Shown: positions 32,104 to 42,705, counted from the first letter of the stretch. The stretch: DNA of 64,000 nucleotides from Campylobacter sputorum subsp. sputorum (GCF_008245005.1 NZ_CP043427.1:930001-994000); one strand, 5' to 3'. Translations and numbers: made by a program. The notes: generated by a model from the sequence alone, not told the origin.

Positions 32104-32538
32104 ATGAAAAAAATAGTAAATATTTTTATATTTTTAATCCTTGGTTTATCTTTTTCATTTGGTGCTCAAAACGATCAAATATCAGATATGATAAAGCATT
32201 ACGAGGGGCTTTTCAACTCTTTAGATAAGGCTAGAAAAGGCCTTAGTAATGAAGAGCTAAGCAAGTCCGTAGATCCATTTATAAGTATAAAAAATACACC
32301 CATAACTACTTATGATCAACCATCCGTAAATGTAGAGCAAGAGCCAGAATACGCTTTGTATGCTATATTAAACAACAGAGCAAAAATAAATAATACTTGG
32401 TATAGCGTTGGCGATGATGTTAGAGGATACAAATTAAATGCTATACTAAAAAATAGTGTCAAACTCACTAAAAATAGTGAAACTTTAATTTTAAATTTAG
32501 TAAAAGGAAACGAGAATGTCATTATCTCACATAATTAA
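32104..32538 (+). CDS. Exported small protein of the DNA-uptake operon (PilP/CtsR-like)
   Basis: The protein has 144 aa. A signal peptide of about 21 residues ends ..FGAQ. The C-terminal part (YALYAILNNRAKINNTWY.. GDDVRGYKLNAI) resembles the HR/PilP-type domain of GspC/PilP that contacts the secretin. It lies 1 base after the previous gene and overlaps the secretin gene by 23 bases. It is similar in position to C. jejuni CtsR. Confidence 0.6.
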   Translation: MKKIVNIFIFLILGLSFSFGAQNDQISDMIKHYEGLFNSLDKARKGLSNEELSKSVDPFISIKNTPITTYDQPSVNVEQEPEYALYAILNNRAKINNTWYSVGDDVRGYKLNAILKNSVKLTKNSETLILNLVKGNENVIISHN

Positions 32539-34117
32539 AAAAAATAAATTGATATATATAGTTTGCGTTTTATTTATGACAACTTCATTATATGCAAATT
32601 GCGAAAACAGGCTTTTTAACCTAAAAGTAAGCAAAAAAGTAACATTAAATGAAATTTTAAACCAGTTTTCAGATATGTGTAATTTTAGTATAATCACAAA
32701 AGACCAGAATGCAACTATGTTGCTAAATAATGAAGTTTCTGGTATAAATATAAAAAATTTAAAACTAGATCAAATTTTTAATTTACTTCTTGCAGAAAAA
32801 AATATTAATTATAATTTTGATAAAAATATTTTAAAAATTTCATCACTAGATACAAAAACATTCAAAATAGACTACATTACTTCAATAAGAGAAGGAACTG
32901 CTGTTATAAAAGCTTCTGTTGACTCAGCTCCGGTTGAAGTTGGAGAAGAAGATAAAGTCAATAATAGCAGTAATAATAACTTGGAAAACCTAGATAACTC
33001 TATAAAAACAACAGAAAAATTTGATTTTTGGGCAAATTTACAAGCTGAGCTTTTAGCTGTTTTAAATAATGGATCAGAAAGTATAAAAGCACCAATGCCT
33101 ATTGTAAATCAAAATGCAGGACTCATAACCGTAACTGGTACAAAGTCTCAACTAGATAGAATAGAAAAGTATATAAAACTTATGCAGCAAAGACTTAAAA
33201 AACAAGTCATATTGGATGTTAATATTATATCTGTTGAGCTAGAAAATGAGTATAAAAAAGGAGTTGATTGGAGTAAATTCCAAATAGGATTTAATTCATA
33301 TTTAGGAAATGACCCAACAAAACCAAGCGGATACACTTGGGGAAATAGAAATGAAAGACCAGTTATAACAAAAGGTCCAAAATATGACAATGGTATATTA
33401 AGCGAAGCTGGAACTTGGGCGTGGGACACATTTCTTGGTCTAAAATCTAGCCAATCAAATGGTGCTTGGCGAATAGGCGCAAATGTAAATTTTAACCTTG
33501 ATGGCGTTTTAAATTTCCTAGAAACAAAAGGGAGAACAAAAGTAGTATCTAGTCCAAAAGTTATGACTCTAAATAACCAACAAGCTTTGATAACAGTTGG
33601 AGATAATATAAATTATAGAGTTCAAGAAGAATCAACAAACGATAATACTATAGGAGGAAGAACTAATTTTACTTGGAAACAGTATTCTGTTTTTATAGGA
33701 ATTTTATTAAATATCTTACCTTCTATTAGTGATGATAATAAAATAATGCTTAGAATCAACCCATCTTTAAGTAACTTTAAATACGACCAAGACAACGCAT
33801 ATCAAGGAAATTTAGAACCTAGAGTTATAGCTCCTGATACATTGCAAAAAAAACTTTCTACTGTAGTTCAAGTAAATAACGGCGATACAGTTATCATAGG
33901 CGGTCTTATAGGAGAAACAAAAGGTAAAGATAACACAAAAGTTCCTTTTTTGGGTGATTTGCCATATATAGGAAATCTTTTTAGTAGTACAAGAGATAAA
34001 GTTAGCACAACTGAGTTAATATTTTTAGTTACACCAAGAATCATAGAAACTACAAGCACTCCAGTTCAAGAAACAGTAAGGGAATTAGGTTTTTCCAAAT
34101 CTTTAATCAATCAGTAA
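32516..34117 (+). CDS. ctsD: Secretin of the DNA-uptake system (CtsD-like)
   Basis: The protein has 533 aa. A signal peptide ends near ..LYANC, an N-terminal STN/N0-like domain follows, and then a secretin domain with VSSPKVMTLNNQQALI and the closing TTELIFLVTPRIIE. It forms the outer-membrane pore for DNA uptake, as in the Cts system of C. jejuni. It starts inside the previous gene behind AAAGGA. A long hairpin separates it from the ATPase gene. Confidence 0.9.
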   Translation: MSLSHIIKKNKLIYIVCVLFMTTSLYANCENRLFNLKVSKKVTLNEILNQFSDMCNFSIITKDQNATMLLNNEVSGINIKNLKLDQIFNLLLAEKNINYNFDKNILKISSLDTKTFKIDYITSIREGTAVIKASVDSAPVEVGEEDKVNNSSNNNLENLDNSIKTTEKFDFWANLQAELLAVLNNGSESIKAPMPIVNQNAGLITVTGTKSQLDRIEKYIKLMQQRLKKQVILDVNIISVELENEYKKGVDWSKFQIGFNSYLGNDPTKPSGYTWGNRNERPVITKGPKYDNGILSEAGTWAWDTFLGLKSSQSNGAWRIGANVNFNLDGVLNFLETKGRTKVVSSPKVMTLNNQQALITVGDNINYRVQEESTNDNTIGGRTNFTWKQYSVFIGILLNILPSISDDNKIMLRINPSLSNFKYDQDNAYQGNLEPRVIAPDTLQKKLSTVVQVNNGDTVIIGGLIGETKGKDNTKVPFLGDLPYIGNLFSSTRDKVSTTELIFLVTPRIIETTSTPVQETVRELGFSKSLINQ

Positions 34118-34120
34118 TTA

Positions 34121-34150
34121 TATAAAGCTATAATTCATTATAGCTTTATA
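34121..34150 (+). terminator. Hairpin between ctsD and ctsE
   Basis: A perfect 13-bp stem (TATAAAGCTATAA / TTATAGCTTTATA) with a 4-base loop lies between genes of one operon, directly before the TAGGAGGC ribosome site of ctsE. It may weaken read-through or stabilise an mRNA end. Confidence 0.6.
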
Positions 34151-34165
34151 TTTAGGAGGCTTTAA

Positions 34166-35905
34166 ATGAAAGAGAGTTATCAAACACTTATAAATCAACT
34201 TATAAAAGATGAAAAAATCTCGCAATCTCAGCAAGAAGAAATTTTTGTCAAACTAGAAAACAGTGATAATTTTGAGCATATTATAACCGAATATATAAGC
34301 AAAGACGATTTTATAAATGTTTTAGTTGAACTATACAGAAGACAAAGAATAGACATAGGTAATATCGGTAATGATTTTACTCAAGATATAAAAGAATTTT
34401 TAAAAATAGTCTCAAATAGATTTAAATTTACTTTTTATAATCTAGATAGCATTGATATAGACTATAGAATATCAGAAAAAACAAATTTATCTCAGCTAAA
34501 AAAATTTGGTGCCATGCCAATAAAAGAAGATGAAATAAATGTCTATGTTGCTTTTAAAAACCCTTTTGATATAAATTCACAAGATGCGATACAACATCTT
34601 TTCAACAGAAAACTACTTAAAATAGTAGTAGCAGATCCAACACAAATAGATAAATATTTAAACAAAGCAGAATTAAATGAAAATATAAAAGGTATTATAA
34701 ACGAAATAAGAAAAGAAATCTCAAGTTCTGCAAATGATGATAGCACAAATGCTAGTGGTATATTAAGACTGATTGAAATTATTTTAAAAACATCAATAAC
34801 ATCAAGAGCAAGCGATATACATATAGAGCCAACAGAAACAAATTGTATAGTAAGAAGCCGTATAGATGGAATGCTAACAGAACTTTTTATATTTGATAAA
34901 GATATTTATCCACCTATGGTATCTCGCATGAAACTACTTTCAAACATGGATATAGCAGAAAGAAGAAAACCGCAAGATGGCAGATTTTCAGCCCAAATTT
35001 TAGACAAAGAGTATGATTTTCGTATCTCAACTTTGCCTGTTTTAAATGGTGAAAGTATAGTTTTAAGGATACTTGATAAATCAAAAGTTATAATTAGTCT
35101 AGATAATCTAGGAATGCATCCTCAAAATTTATCCAAATTTAATAATGCTATGAAATCGCCTTATGGCATTATACTTGTAACTGGACCAACTGGTAGCGGT
35201 AAAACAACTACATTATACGCTGCACTAAATGACTTAAAAAGCATAACAACAAAAATAATCACGGTCGAAGATCCAGTTGAATACCAGCTAAATATGATTC
35301 AACAAGTTCATGTAAATGAAAAAGTTGGACTATCTTTTGCTTCGGCTTTAAGATCGATATTAAGACAAGATCCAGATATCATAATGATAGGCGAGATTAG
35401 AGATCAAGAAACACTTAGGATAGCTATACAATCAGCACTAACAGGGCATTTAGTTTTTTCCACATTACACACAAATGATGCAATATCTGCTATTCCAAGA
35501 GTTATAGATATGGGGATAGAGCCTTATTTGATAAGTGGATCCATAATAGGCATAGAAGCTCAAAGGCTTGTTAGAAAATTATGTCCTCATTGCAAACAAC
35601 CTATAAATTTACCAGATACTACATTAAAATCTATAGAAAAATACCTTCCACAAAATTATCAATTTTATAAAAATATAGGTTGCGAACACTGTTCACAAAC
35701 AGGGTATCTTGGAAGAGAAATGATAAGCGAAATTTTACCGATAAGCGATAAAATGTCTAGTTTGATTGCATCAAATGCTTCAAAAGATGATTTAAAGCAT
35801 ATAGCATACGAAGAAGGATTTATAGATATGTTCCACGATGGAATTTTAAGAGCAGCTAAAGGAATAACAACATACGAAGAAATTTTAAGGGTTGCTAAAA
35901 CATGA
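34166..35905 (+). CDS. ctsE: GspE/PilB-type secretion ATPase (CtsE-like)
   Basis: The protein has 579 aa. An N-terminal GspE-N domain is followed by the ATPase domain with P-loop GPTGSGKTTT near 340, Walker B IIMIGEIRDQET, and the tetracysteine CPHC..CEHC near 472-510. It powers the pseudopilus/DNA-uptake machine. It overlaps the next gene by 4 bases. Confidence 0.93.
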   Translation: MKESYQTLINQLIKDEKISQSQQEEIFVKLENSDNFEHIITEYISKDDFINVLVELYRRQRIDIGNIGNDFTQDIKEFLKIVSNRFKFTFYNLDSIDIDYRISEKTNLSQLKKFGAMPIKEDEINVYVAFKNPFDINSQDAIQHLFNRKLLKIVVADPTQIDKYLNKAELNENIKGIINEIRKEISSSANDDSTNASGILRLIEIILKTSITSRASDIHIEPTETNCIVRSRIDGMLTELFIFDKDIYPPMVSRMKLLSNMDIAERRKPQDGRFSAQILDKEYDFRISTLPVLNGESIVLRILDKSKVIISLDNLGMHPQNLSKFNNAMKSPYGIILVTGPTGSGKTTTLYAALNDLKSITTKIITVEDPVEYQLNMIQQVHVNEKVGLSFASALRSILRQDPDIIMIGEIRDQETLRIAIQSALTGHLVFSTLHTNDAISAIPRVIDMGIEPYLISGSIIGIEAQRLVRKLCPHCKQPINLPDTTLKSIEKYLPQNYQFYKNIGCEHCSQTGYLGREMISEILPISDKMSSLIASNASKDDLKHIAYEEGFIDMFHDGILRAAKGITTYEEILRVAKT

Positions 35906-37143
35906 AAATATATGAAGTAGAATACATTAAAAACAATAAAAAAAATAAGATAAAACTAAGTGCAGAAAATAGAGCTCAAGCTATAAATATAGCCAAAAAA
36001 AGTGGAACTATAACAAAAATAGGCGAAATAAAATCAACTTCATTATCCGTTCAATTTGAAGAAGGCAAAGATAAAATACTTAATTTTATATCAGGATCAA
36101 AGGTAAAAACACCAAATTTGATTGCATCTATAAGACAATTAGCCGTTATGATAAATGCTGGTATTCCTATCACAGACTCAATAAAAGAAATAGTAGCTTC
36201 TAGTGAAGATAAAAAATTAAAAAATATTTTTGCATCTGTTAATGAAATGCTAGATAATGGACAGAATTTTGCAGATTCCATGGAAAAATACAAAGATCAA
36301 GTTGGAGATATAGTTATTGCTATGATAAGACTTGGAGAAAATACTGGTAAATTAGCAGAATCTTTAAATAATCTAGCAAATATACTAGATGATGTTTGGA
36401 AAAATAAACAAAATGTCAAAAAGGCTTTAAGATACCCTACTATTGTTATAATTGCTATAGCCGGAGCTTTTACTTTTTTAATGTTAGTAATAGTTCCAAA
36501 ATTTAAAGCTATATTTGACGAACTTGGTGCAAATTTACCACTTCCAACCATACTTCTTTTAAAAATTGAATATGTCCTTAGTAATTATGGTATTTTCATA
36601 CTTGCTGCATTATTTTTGGCTTTTGTATTTGCAAAACACCAATACAAAACAAACGATAAATTTAGAGCATATTTTGATACATTTATAATAAATAAAGTTT
36701 ATCTTATTAAAAATATACTATTTTATTCTAGCATGTATAGATTTAACTTGATTTTTGGAGAGCTTATTAATGCTGGTATTCCTATATCTAAAGCACTAAA
36801 TACAGCTACTATGACTATTCCAAATTTTTATATAAACAAAAAACTATCTTCTGTTAGCACATCTATACAAAATGGAAAGAATTTTACTCAAAGTATAAAA
36901 GAGACAGAACTTTATGAAAGTATGTTAGTTCAAATGATAAAAGCTGGTGAATTAGGCGGTAATTTAGAAGGAATGATGGAAAAAGTAACAGCTTATTATA
37001 AAACTAAATTTGATGATATTATAGAAAATATATCAAGCTATATAGAGCCGATATTAATACTTGCGATAGCTGCTATGGTTGTATTGCTTGCACTTGGAAT
37101 TTTTATGCCTATGTGGGATCTTGGATCAGCCGTAAGAAGCTAA
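35902..37143 (+). CDS. ctsF: GspF/PilC-type inner-membrane platform protein (CtsF-like)
   Basis: The protein has 413 aa with two repeated GspF cytoplasmic domains (SIRQLAVMINAGIPI and FGELINAGIPISKAL) and three membrane segments. It is the platform protein for the ATPase encoded just upstream. Confidence 0.93.
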   Translation: MKIYEVEYIKNNKKNKIKLSAENRAQAINIAKKSGTITKIGEIKSTSLSVQFEEGKDKILNFISGSKVKTPNLIASIRQLAVMINAGIPITDSIKEIVASSEDKKLKNIFASVNEMLDNGQNFADSMEKYKDQVGDIVIAMIRLGENTGKLAESLNNLANILDDVWKNKQNVKKALRYPTIVIIAIAGAFTFLMLVIVPKFKAIFDELGANLPLPTILLLKIEYVLSNYGIFILAALFLAFVFAKHQYKTNDKFRAYFDTFIINKVYLIKNILFYSSMYRFNLIFGELINAGIPISKALNTATMTIPNFYINKKLSSVSTSIQNGKNFTQSIKETELYESMLVQMIKAGELGGNLEGMMEKVTAYYKTKFDDIIENISSYIEPILILAIAAMVVLLALGIFMPMWDLGSAVRS

Positions 37144-37144
37144 G

Positions 37145-37753
37145 ATGTTTAATGGATTAATAAGAGAAATAGGCAAAGTTACAAGTTTTAACGGCGATAT
37201 ATTAGATGTAAAATCAAATTTAAAACCAAATTTGGGAGATAGTATATCTATAAACGGGGCTTGCCTTAGTGTTGTGAAAGTATCTAATGACGGATTTAGT
37301 GTAGAAATAAGCTCACAAAGTAAAAAAATGTTAGCCTTGCAAAATTACAAAGACAAAGTTCATTTAGAACCGGCAATGAAGCTTGGAGATAGTATTGACG
37401 GACATTTATTACAAGGTCATATAGATGGCATTGGAGAAATTTATGCTATCAATAAAAACTCAAATGGAACAGATTTTTTTATAAAACTTCCACAAGAACT
37501 TATGAAATTTACCTCTTCACAAGGAAGTATAGCCATAGACGGAGTTAGCCTTACCATAGCTCAAACTATGCAAGATTCAATAAGAATATGCGTAATACCA
37601 ATAACTATGAGAGACACTCTCTTTGGCACTTTTAGTATCGGTAGAAAAGTAAATATAGAAACTGATATGTTTGCAAGATATATTTATAAAATAATATCTA
37701 ATAAAAATACCGCTACTTGGGATGATATAGATAAAATAATGAGTATTTATTAA
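37145..37753 (+). CDS. ribC: Riboflavin synthase alpha chain
   Basis: The protein has 202 aa with two lumazine-binding repeats. The first begins MFNGLIREIGKV and carries INGACLSVV; the second carries GHIDGIG and IDGVSLTIA. It dismutates dimethyl-ribityllumazine into riboflavin. It starts 1 base after ctsF and overlaps pgeF by one base, so it sits at the tail of the competence operon. Confidence 0.93.
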   Translation: MFNGLIREIGKVTSFNGDILDVKSNLKPNLGDSISINGACLSVVKVSNDGFSVEISSQSKKMLALQNYKDKVHLEPAMKLGDSIDGHLLQGHIDGIGEIYAINKNSNGTDFFIKLPQELMKFTSSQGSIAIDGVSLTIAQTMQDSIRICVIPITMRDTLFGTFSIGRKVNIETDMFARYIYKIISNKNTATWDDIDKIMSIY

Positions 37754-38427
37754 TGAGTGTATTTTACGGCTTTAGCGATACTAAAGGCGGTGTATCAAAT
37801 AGAAATTATAGTAGTTTAAATTTAGGACTACATGTAAATGATGATGAAAATTTAGTTATACAAAATAGAAAAATTTTTGCAAATAAATTAGGTTTTAAAA
37901 GTGAAAATTTGGTATTTATGGATCAAATTCATTCAGATAATATTTGCATCATAGATAAAATCCCCTACCCAACTCCAACTTGCGATGCAATAATCACAAA
38001 TTTAAAAAATGTAGTTTTATGTGTTATGGTAGCAGATTGTATGCCGGTGCTACTATTTGATAAATCAAAACAAATTATATCAGCCGTGCATTTAGGAAGA
38101 GCTGGAATTTGTGCAAATTTACTAACAAAAGTAATTCAAAAAATGATAGCTAAATTTGAATGCAAAATAGATGATTTAAAACTAATAGTTGGTCCGCACA
38201 TTCAAGGAAAATGTTATGAGATAGGAAATTTAAATCTTGAAAAATTTAATAAATTTAAAAAAGATGGAAATTTTTATATGAACAAAGCACTGCTTAGTGA
38301 GATAAACGAAATCGGACTAAAAGATTACACGATAAGTGAGATTTGCACACATTGCGATAAAAACTATTTTTCATATAGAAGAGATAAAATAACAGGAAGA
38401 TTTTGTGGATATATTTATATAAAATAA
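37753..38427 (+). CDS. pgeF: Peptidoglycan editing factor PgeF (YfiH family)
   Basis: The protein has 224 aa. The zinc-site segments MDQIHSDN, VADCMPVLL and SAVHLGRAG and the C-terminal CTHCDKNYFSYRR fit the DUF152/YfiH family, which removes wrong residues from peptidoglycan precursors. A strong terminator follows. Confidence 0.9.
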   Translation: MSVFYGFSDTKGGVSNRNYSSLNLGLHVNDDENLVIQNRKIFANKLGFKSENLVFMDQIHSDNICIIDKIPYPTPTCDAIITNLKNVVLCVMVADCMPVLLFDKSKQIISAVHLGRAGICANLLTKVIQKMIAKFECKIDDLKLIVGPHIQGKCYEIGNLNLEKFNKFKKDGNFYMNKALLSEINEIGLKDYTISEICTHCDKNYFSYRRDKITGRFCGYIYIK

Positions 38428-38443
38428 CCCCGTAAAAACGGGG
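38428..38443. terminator. Bidirectional terminator pgeF/rpsO
   Basis: The stem CCCCGT/ACGGGG with an AAAA loop lies between convergent genes, one of the few GC-rich spots here. Confidence 0.85.
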
Positions 38444-38447
38444 AAAA

Positions 38448-38720
38448 TTATTTGTCTTTTAAACCTAATTCTTCAATAAGTTTAATATAAGCATTATAAT
38501 CTTTGCCTTTAAAATATTTCATAAGACGCTTTCTTTGTCCTACCATTTTTAAAAGACCAAGGCGAGAACTGAAATCTTTTTTATAAATTTTCAAATGCTC
38601 AGTTAAATCGCTTATCCTTTTTGTAAGAAGTGCGATTTGAACTTCTGGTGAACCTGTATCACCACTTTTTCTAGCAAATTTTGCAACTATTTCTGCTTTT
38701 GTAGCCGAATCCAAAGCCAT
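38448..38720 (-). CDS. rpsO: 30S ribosomal protein S15
   Basis: The protein has 90 aa with the S15 core [15 protein letters not shown] and [21 protein letters not shown] precedes the ATG. It binds the 16S central domain. The order rpsO, Rrf2 gene, flhA is that of C. jejuni. Confidence 0.98.
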   Translation of the reverse strand: MALDSATKAEIVAKFARKSGDTGSPEVQIALLTKRISDLTEHLKIYKKDFSSRLGLLKMVGQRKRLMKYFKGKDYNAYIKLIEELGLKDK

Positions 38721-38867
38721 TTTAGACCTCCTGATTGGTAAAATTAAACTTTGATTATACCTAAAGAACTTAAAATTATGCTGAATTATGTAAAATACAG
38801 AGCCGTTTAATATAAATTATAGTAAAAACAAGCTAAAATACTTCCTTGAAGATTTCAAAGGAGTATC

Positions 38868-39272
38868 ATGCTTTTTACAAAGGCTAGCGAATATGCACTT
38901 TTATCTTTGATTTTACTTGCAAAATCAAATAATCCAAAAGATGTAGAAAATATATCAAAAGAATTAAATATATCAAAAAGTTTTTTAGCAAAAATTTTAC
39001 AAAATCTTGCAAAAAATGGTGTTTTAAAATCTACTCGTGGAATAAATGGCGGTTTTTTGTTAGCTAAAGATCCAAAACAAATAACGATAGCAAGTATTAT
39101 AGAGTATGCGGAAAAACGCCCTACAAATGTTTTTGAATGTTCTGGAGATATAGAAAATTGTCATAATCAAAATGGTGATATTTGCACTATTTGGCCTATT
39201 TTTAGCAAACTTCAAAACATTGTAGATGATTTTTTAAAAAAAATAACATTAAAAGATATTATGCAAAAGTAG
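38868..39272 (+). CDS. Rrf2-family transcriptional regulator
   Basis: The protein has 134 aa. A winged helix (ISKSFLAKILQNLAKNGVLKS) is followed by three cysteines (..FECSGDIENCHNQNGDICTIW) placed as in Fe-S-binding Rrf2 proteins such as IscR/NsrR. It probably senses iron-sulfur or redox state. The ribosome site is AAAGGAG. The target is unknown. Confidence 0.9.
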   Translation: MLFTKASEYALLSLILLAKSNNPKDVENISKELNISKSFLAKILQNLAKNGVLKSTRGINGGFLLAKDPKQITIASIIEYAEKRPTNVFECSGDIENCHNQNGDICTIWPIFSKLQNIVDDFLKKITLKDIMQK

Positions 39273-39278
39273 ATAAAT

Positions 39279-41441
39279 TTGGCTAAATCAAAAAATAATA
39301 TAATAACTCTAATAGCTCCTTTTTTAGAGCCGATTGTAAAGATGAAAAGCCTTTCTATAGTTGCTTTAATCATATCGATTATAGCAATCATCATAGTTCC
39401 GCTTCCAAGCATGGTGCTTGATTTTTTCTTAGCACTTTCCATATCTTTATCAGTTTTGATTATACTTATTTCGATTTATATACCAAAACCAACTGATCTT
39501 ACTACATTTCCAACACTAATTTTACTTATCACTCTTTTTAGACTTTCTTTAAATATCGCTACAACTAGAATGATATTAAGCAAGGGTCATCATGGTCCAG
39601 ATGCCGTAAGTGAGATTATCTCAAGTTTTGGGCAATTTGTAGTTGGTGGAAATTATGTAATTGGTATCATAGTTTTTACGATACTTGTGCTTATAAATTT
39701 TATGGTTGTAACAAAAGGATCAACTAGAGTTAGTGAAGTTCAAGCAAGATTTACACTTGATGCAATGCCAGGAAAACAGATGGCAATAGATGCAGATCTA
39801 AATGCCGGTTTGATCGACGAACAAACAGCTAGAAAAAGAAGGCAAGAAATTATTGGAGAAGCAAACTTTTATGGAGCAATGGATGGTTCTAGTAAATTTA
39901 TAAAAGGCGATGCAGTTGCTGGTATTATCATCACTATAGTAAATATAGTTGGTGGTTTTTTGATAGGAACTTTTCAACATGACTTAACTATGGCTGATGC
40001 TGCATCAACATATACTATACTAACGATAGGAGATGGGCTAGTAAGTCAAATTCCTGGTCTTATCACTTCAACAGCTACTGCTATTATTATAACAAGAGCT
40101 AGCAAAGATGATGATAACTTTGCAGAAGGTGTTTTAAAACAACTTCTTGGCGAGTATAGAACTATGTTTATAGTTGGCTTTATACTAGTCATTTTTGCAC
40201 TAGTCCCAGGACTTCCAACATTTTCTTTGGGCTTCATTGGGTGTATTTTCCTTGGAATGGGATATTTGATGAGAAGATCAAAAGGCGAAGCTCCACTTTT
40301 GCTAACACCTAAGAAAAAAGAAGAAATGAAGCAAAAAGCACAACAACAAGACGCAGCAGCTACAAAACCGCCTAAAAAAAGCGAAGAAGAGATAGCAAAA
40401 GAGGAAGAAAAACGCATAAACGATATACTAAAATTAGAAATTTTAGAACTTGATTTGGGGTATGGACTACTTAAATTAGCAGATAGCGATCTTATAGAAA
40501 GAATTAGATCTATGAGAAGAAATATAGCAAATGATCTTGGATTTTTGATGCCAAAAATACGTATCAGAGATAATTTGCAACTTCCGCCAAATGTTTATAA
40601 TTTTAAATTAAAAGGTATAGTTATAGGAAGTAGCGAAGTTTATCCTGATAAATTTATGGCAATGAGTGATGGGATGGTAAGCGAGGAGATAGAAGGGATT
40701 CCTACAAAAGAACCAGCTTTTGGATATGACGCACTTTGGATAGATGCTAGTGCTAAAGAAGATGCAATGGTAAAAGGCTATATACCAATAGAACCAGCAG
40801 CAGTTATATCAACACATATGAGCGAACTTGTAAGACAAAACGCATCTGAGCTTTTAACAAGGCAAGAAACTCAAAATATCCTAGATAAATTAAAAGAAGA
40901 TTATCCAGTTCTTGTAGATGATACGCTAAGGGTTGCAAGTGTCGGACTGATACAAAAAATCCTAAAATCTCTTTTAAAAGATAATATTCCTATAAAAGAT
41001 ATGTTAAGCATACTTGAAGCTATCGGAGATATGGCAGAATACACTAAAAACCTTGATATGCTAATAGAATATGTTAGAAAATCTCTTTCAAGAGTTATAA
41101 CATCAATGTATAGCGATGAAAACGGACAGCTAAATTTCTACATACTAAACTCTGCAGATCAACAAAAACTTATAGATGCTCTTCAGTTAAAAGATGGAAG
41201 CTATAATCTAATGTTAAATGTAGCACAAACTAGTGCCGTAGTAACAGCCCTTAGAGATCAAAGAGATAAAAAACCTATAACGCAAAACAATATGGTGCTT
41301 TGTGTAGAATCTTCTATAAGAAAATTTATCTCAGATATCTGCTCTCAGTTTGGCATAGATATAGTTGTGCTTAGCTTTGCCGAAATTTCGCCAAATACAC
41401 CTTTTGAAACTCTTGGCGTGATAAATATAGAAAACTTATAA
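39279..41441 (+). CDS. flhA: Flagellar export protein FlhA
   Basis: The protein has 720 aa with a TTG start. Eight or so membrane segments (to about 340) include the FHIPEP-type VSEVQARFTLDAMPGKQ segment, and a large cytoplasmic domain follows. It is the export gate of the flagellar type III apparatus, so the organism is or was flagellated. Confidence 0.97.
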   Translation: MAKSKNNIITLIAPFLEPIVKMKSLSIVALIISIIAIIIVPLPSMVLDFFLALSISLSVLIILISIYIPKPTDLTTFPTLILLITLFRLSLNIATTRMILSKGHHGPDAVSEIISSFGQFVVGGNYVIGIIVFTILVLINFMVVTKGSTRVSEVQARFTLDAMPGKQMAIDADLNAGLIDEQTARKRRQEIIGEANFYGAMDGSSKFIKGDAVAGIIITIVNIVGGFLIGTFQHDLTMADAASTYTILTIGDGLVSQIPGLITSTATAIIITRASKDDDNFAEGVLKQLLGEYRTMFIVGFILVIFALVPGLPTFSLGFIGCIFLGMGYLMRRSKGEAPLLLTPKKKEEMKQKAQQQDAAATKPPKKSEEEIAKEEEKRINDILKLEILELDLGYGLLKLADSDLIERIRSMRRNIANDLGFLMPKIRIRDNLQLPPNVYNFKLKGIVIGSSEVYPDKFMAMSDGMVSEEIEGIPTKEPAFGYDALWIDASAKEDAMVKGYIPIEPAAVISTHMSELVRQNASELLTRQETQNILDKLKEDYPVLVDDTLRVASVGLIQKILKSLLKDNIPIKDMLSILEAIGDMAEYTKNLDMLIEYVRKSLSRVITSMYSDENGQLNFYILNSADQQKLIDALQLKDGSYNLMLNVAQTSAVVTALRDQRDKKPITQNNMVLCVESSIRKFISDICSQFGIDIVVLSFAEISPNTPFETLGVINIENL

Positions 41442-41449
41442 GGATGATA

Positions 41450-42475
41450 ATGAAATTTTTTCACCTCTCACATACAGATTTAGATGGATACTCAGCACAA
41501 ATTGTAACAAAAGCTTACTTTAATGATATTACATTTTTTAACTCAAATTATGGAAAAGAAATAGATGAAAAATTTAATCAAATAGTAAATTTGCTTGATG
41601 ATGAAAAATCTATAATTTTAATCACTGATTTAAATTTAACGCTTAAACAATGCGAAGATTTTGAAAATTTAATAAAAGATAAAAATGCAAAGCTTTTTTT
41701 ACTAGATCACCATCAAAGCGGTTTAGAATGCTCACAGAAATTTAAGTGGTATTATCTTGACAACTCCAGATGTGCAACGCTTATAACATATGATTTTTTT
41801 GCATCTATGTATGGACAAAAAGAAAACTTACACGAGTATTGTAAAATGGTAAATGCAGTTGATATATGGTTAAAAGATGATAAATATTTTGAGTTTGGAA
41901 AAGTATGTTTAAACCTTGTAGCAAATTCAAAAGAGATAAATAAAGTTATGTTTCAAGACAAATCAAATGAATATATATTTTTCTTACTACAAAAGGCAAA
42001 TGAATATATGTGGTCACAAAATGCACATATAAATTTAGATGATGATACACACAAAATAAAAAAAGAGTATTTTTTTGACAAAACAAACGATACTCTTAGC
42101 AATATGATTTCAAATTTCATAGTAAAAAATCTCTCAAACCAAAAGGATAAATTTAGTATAAATTACAGAGAATTTAAAGGCATATTAACGCATAATATCG
42201 GAAATACTTCTGTGATAGGAAATGACTTTTTAGTAGCAAATCCTGAATTTGATTTTTTTATGGATGTAAGCTCTAAAAAAACAATAAGTCTAAGAGCAAA
42301 TAACAAAATAGATGTAAGTGCAATGGCGGCTGAACTTTTTAACGGAGGTGGTCATAAAAATGCAAGCGGTGGTTTATTTGCAGCTTTTAAAGATAGTTTT
42401 GATTATGAAAATATAAAAAATCAAATAAAAGATCACATTTTTAAAAAAACTACTCAAAATAAGGAAGAAAAATGA
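41450..42475 (+). CDS. DHH-family phosphoesterase
   Basis: I prefer the ATG at 41450 (341 aa) because TAAGGA sits at the right distance; an ATG two codons upstream is too close to it. The DHH motifs SHTDLDGYSA and LLDHHQSG, and the DHHA1 motif FNGGGHKNASGG near the end, are present. It is probably a nuclease or phosphatase acting on short RNA or cyclic dinucleotides; the substrate is unknown. It overlaps the next gene by 4 bases. Confidence 0.88.
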   Translation: MKFFHLSHTDLDGYSAQIVTKAYFNDITFFNSNYGKEIDEKFNQIVNLLDDEKSIILITDLNLTLKQCEDFENLIKDKNAKLFLLDHHQSGLECSQKFKWYYLDNSRCATLITYDFFASMYGQKENLHEYCKMVNAVDIWLKDDKYFEFGKVCLNLVANSKEINKVMFQDKSNEYIFFLLQKANEYMWSQNAHINLDDDTHKIKKEYFFDKTNDTLSNMISNFIVKNLSNQKDKFSINYREFKGILTHNIGNTSVIGNDFLVANPEFDFFMDVSSKKTISLRANNKIDVSAMAAELFNGGGHKNASGGLFAAFKDSFDYENIKNQIKDHIFKKTTQNKEEK

Positions 42476-42705
42476 AAAATCAAGATACGGAAATTTCGCA
42501 AGATGAACTAATGTATGAAATTAGTGTTTTACTAGAAGGGCTTTTGTATTATGCTGGAGTAAAAAAAGATAATCTTCAAGAAGCAGTTAAAATTTATGTT
42601 GAAAATATCGATGATATTTTAAAAGACAGCAAAGCCGAGGGCGTTGATGAGATTATAGAAGTTATAGAATATATAAAAAAAGAAAATCCAAAACTATTTT
42701 TATAA
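42472..42705 (+). CDS. Small acidic protein, unknown function
   Basis: The protein has 77 aa, acidic and helical (MKNQDTEISQDELMYEISV..). Its ATGA overlap with the DHH gene implies cotranslation. I recognise no domain. Confidence 0.7.
   Translation: MKNQDTEISQDELMYEISVLLEGLLYYAGVKKDNLQEAVKIYVENIDDILKDSKAEGVDEIIEVIEYIKKENPKLFL

Noticed and set aside
40046-40417. 123-aa minus-strand ORF inside flhA
   Set aside because: It is antisense to a clearly conserved FlhA region and has no start signal.
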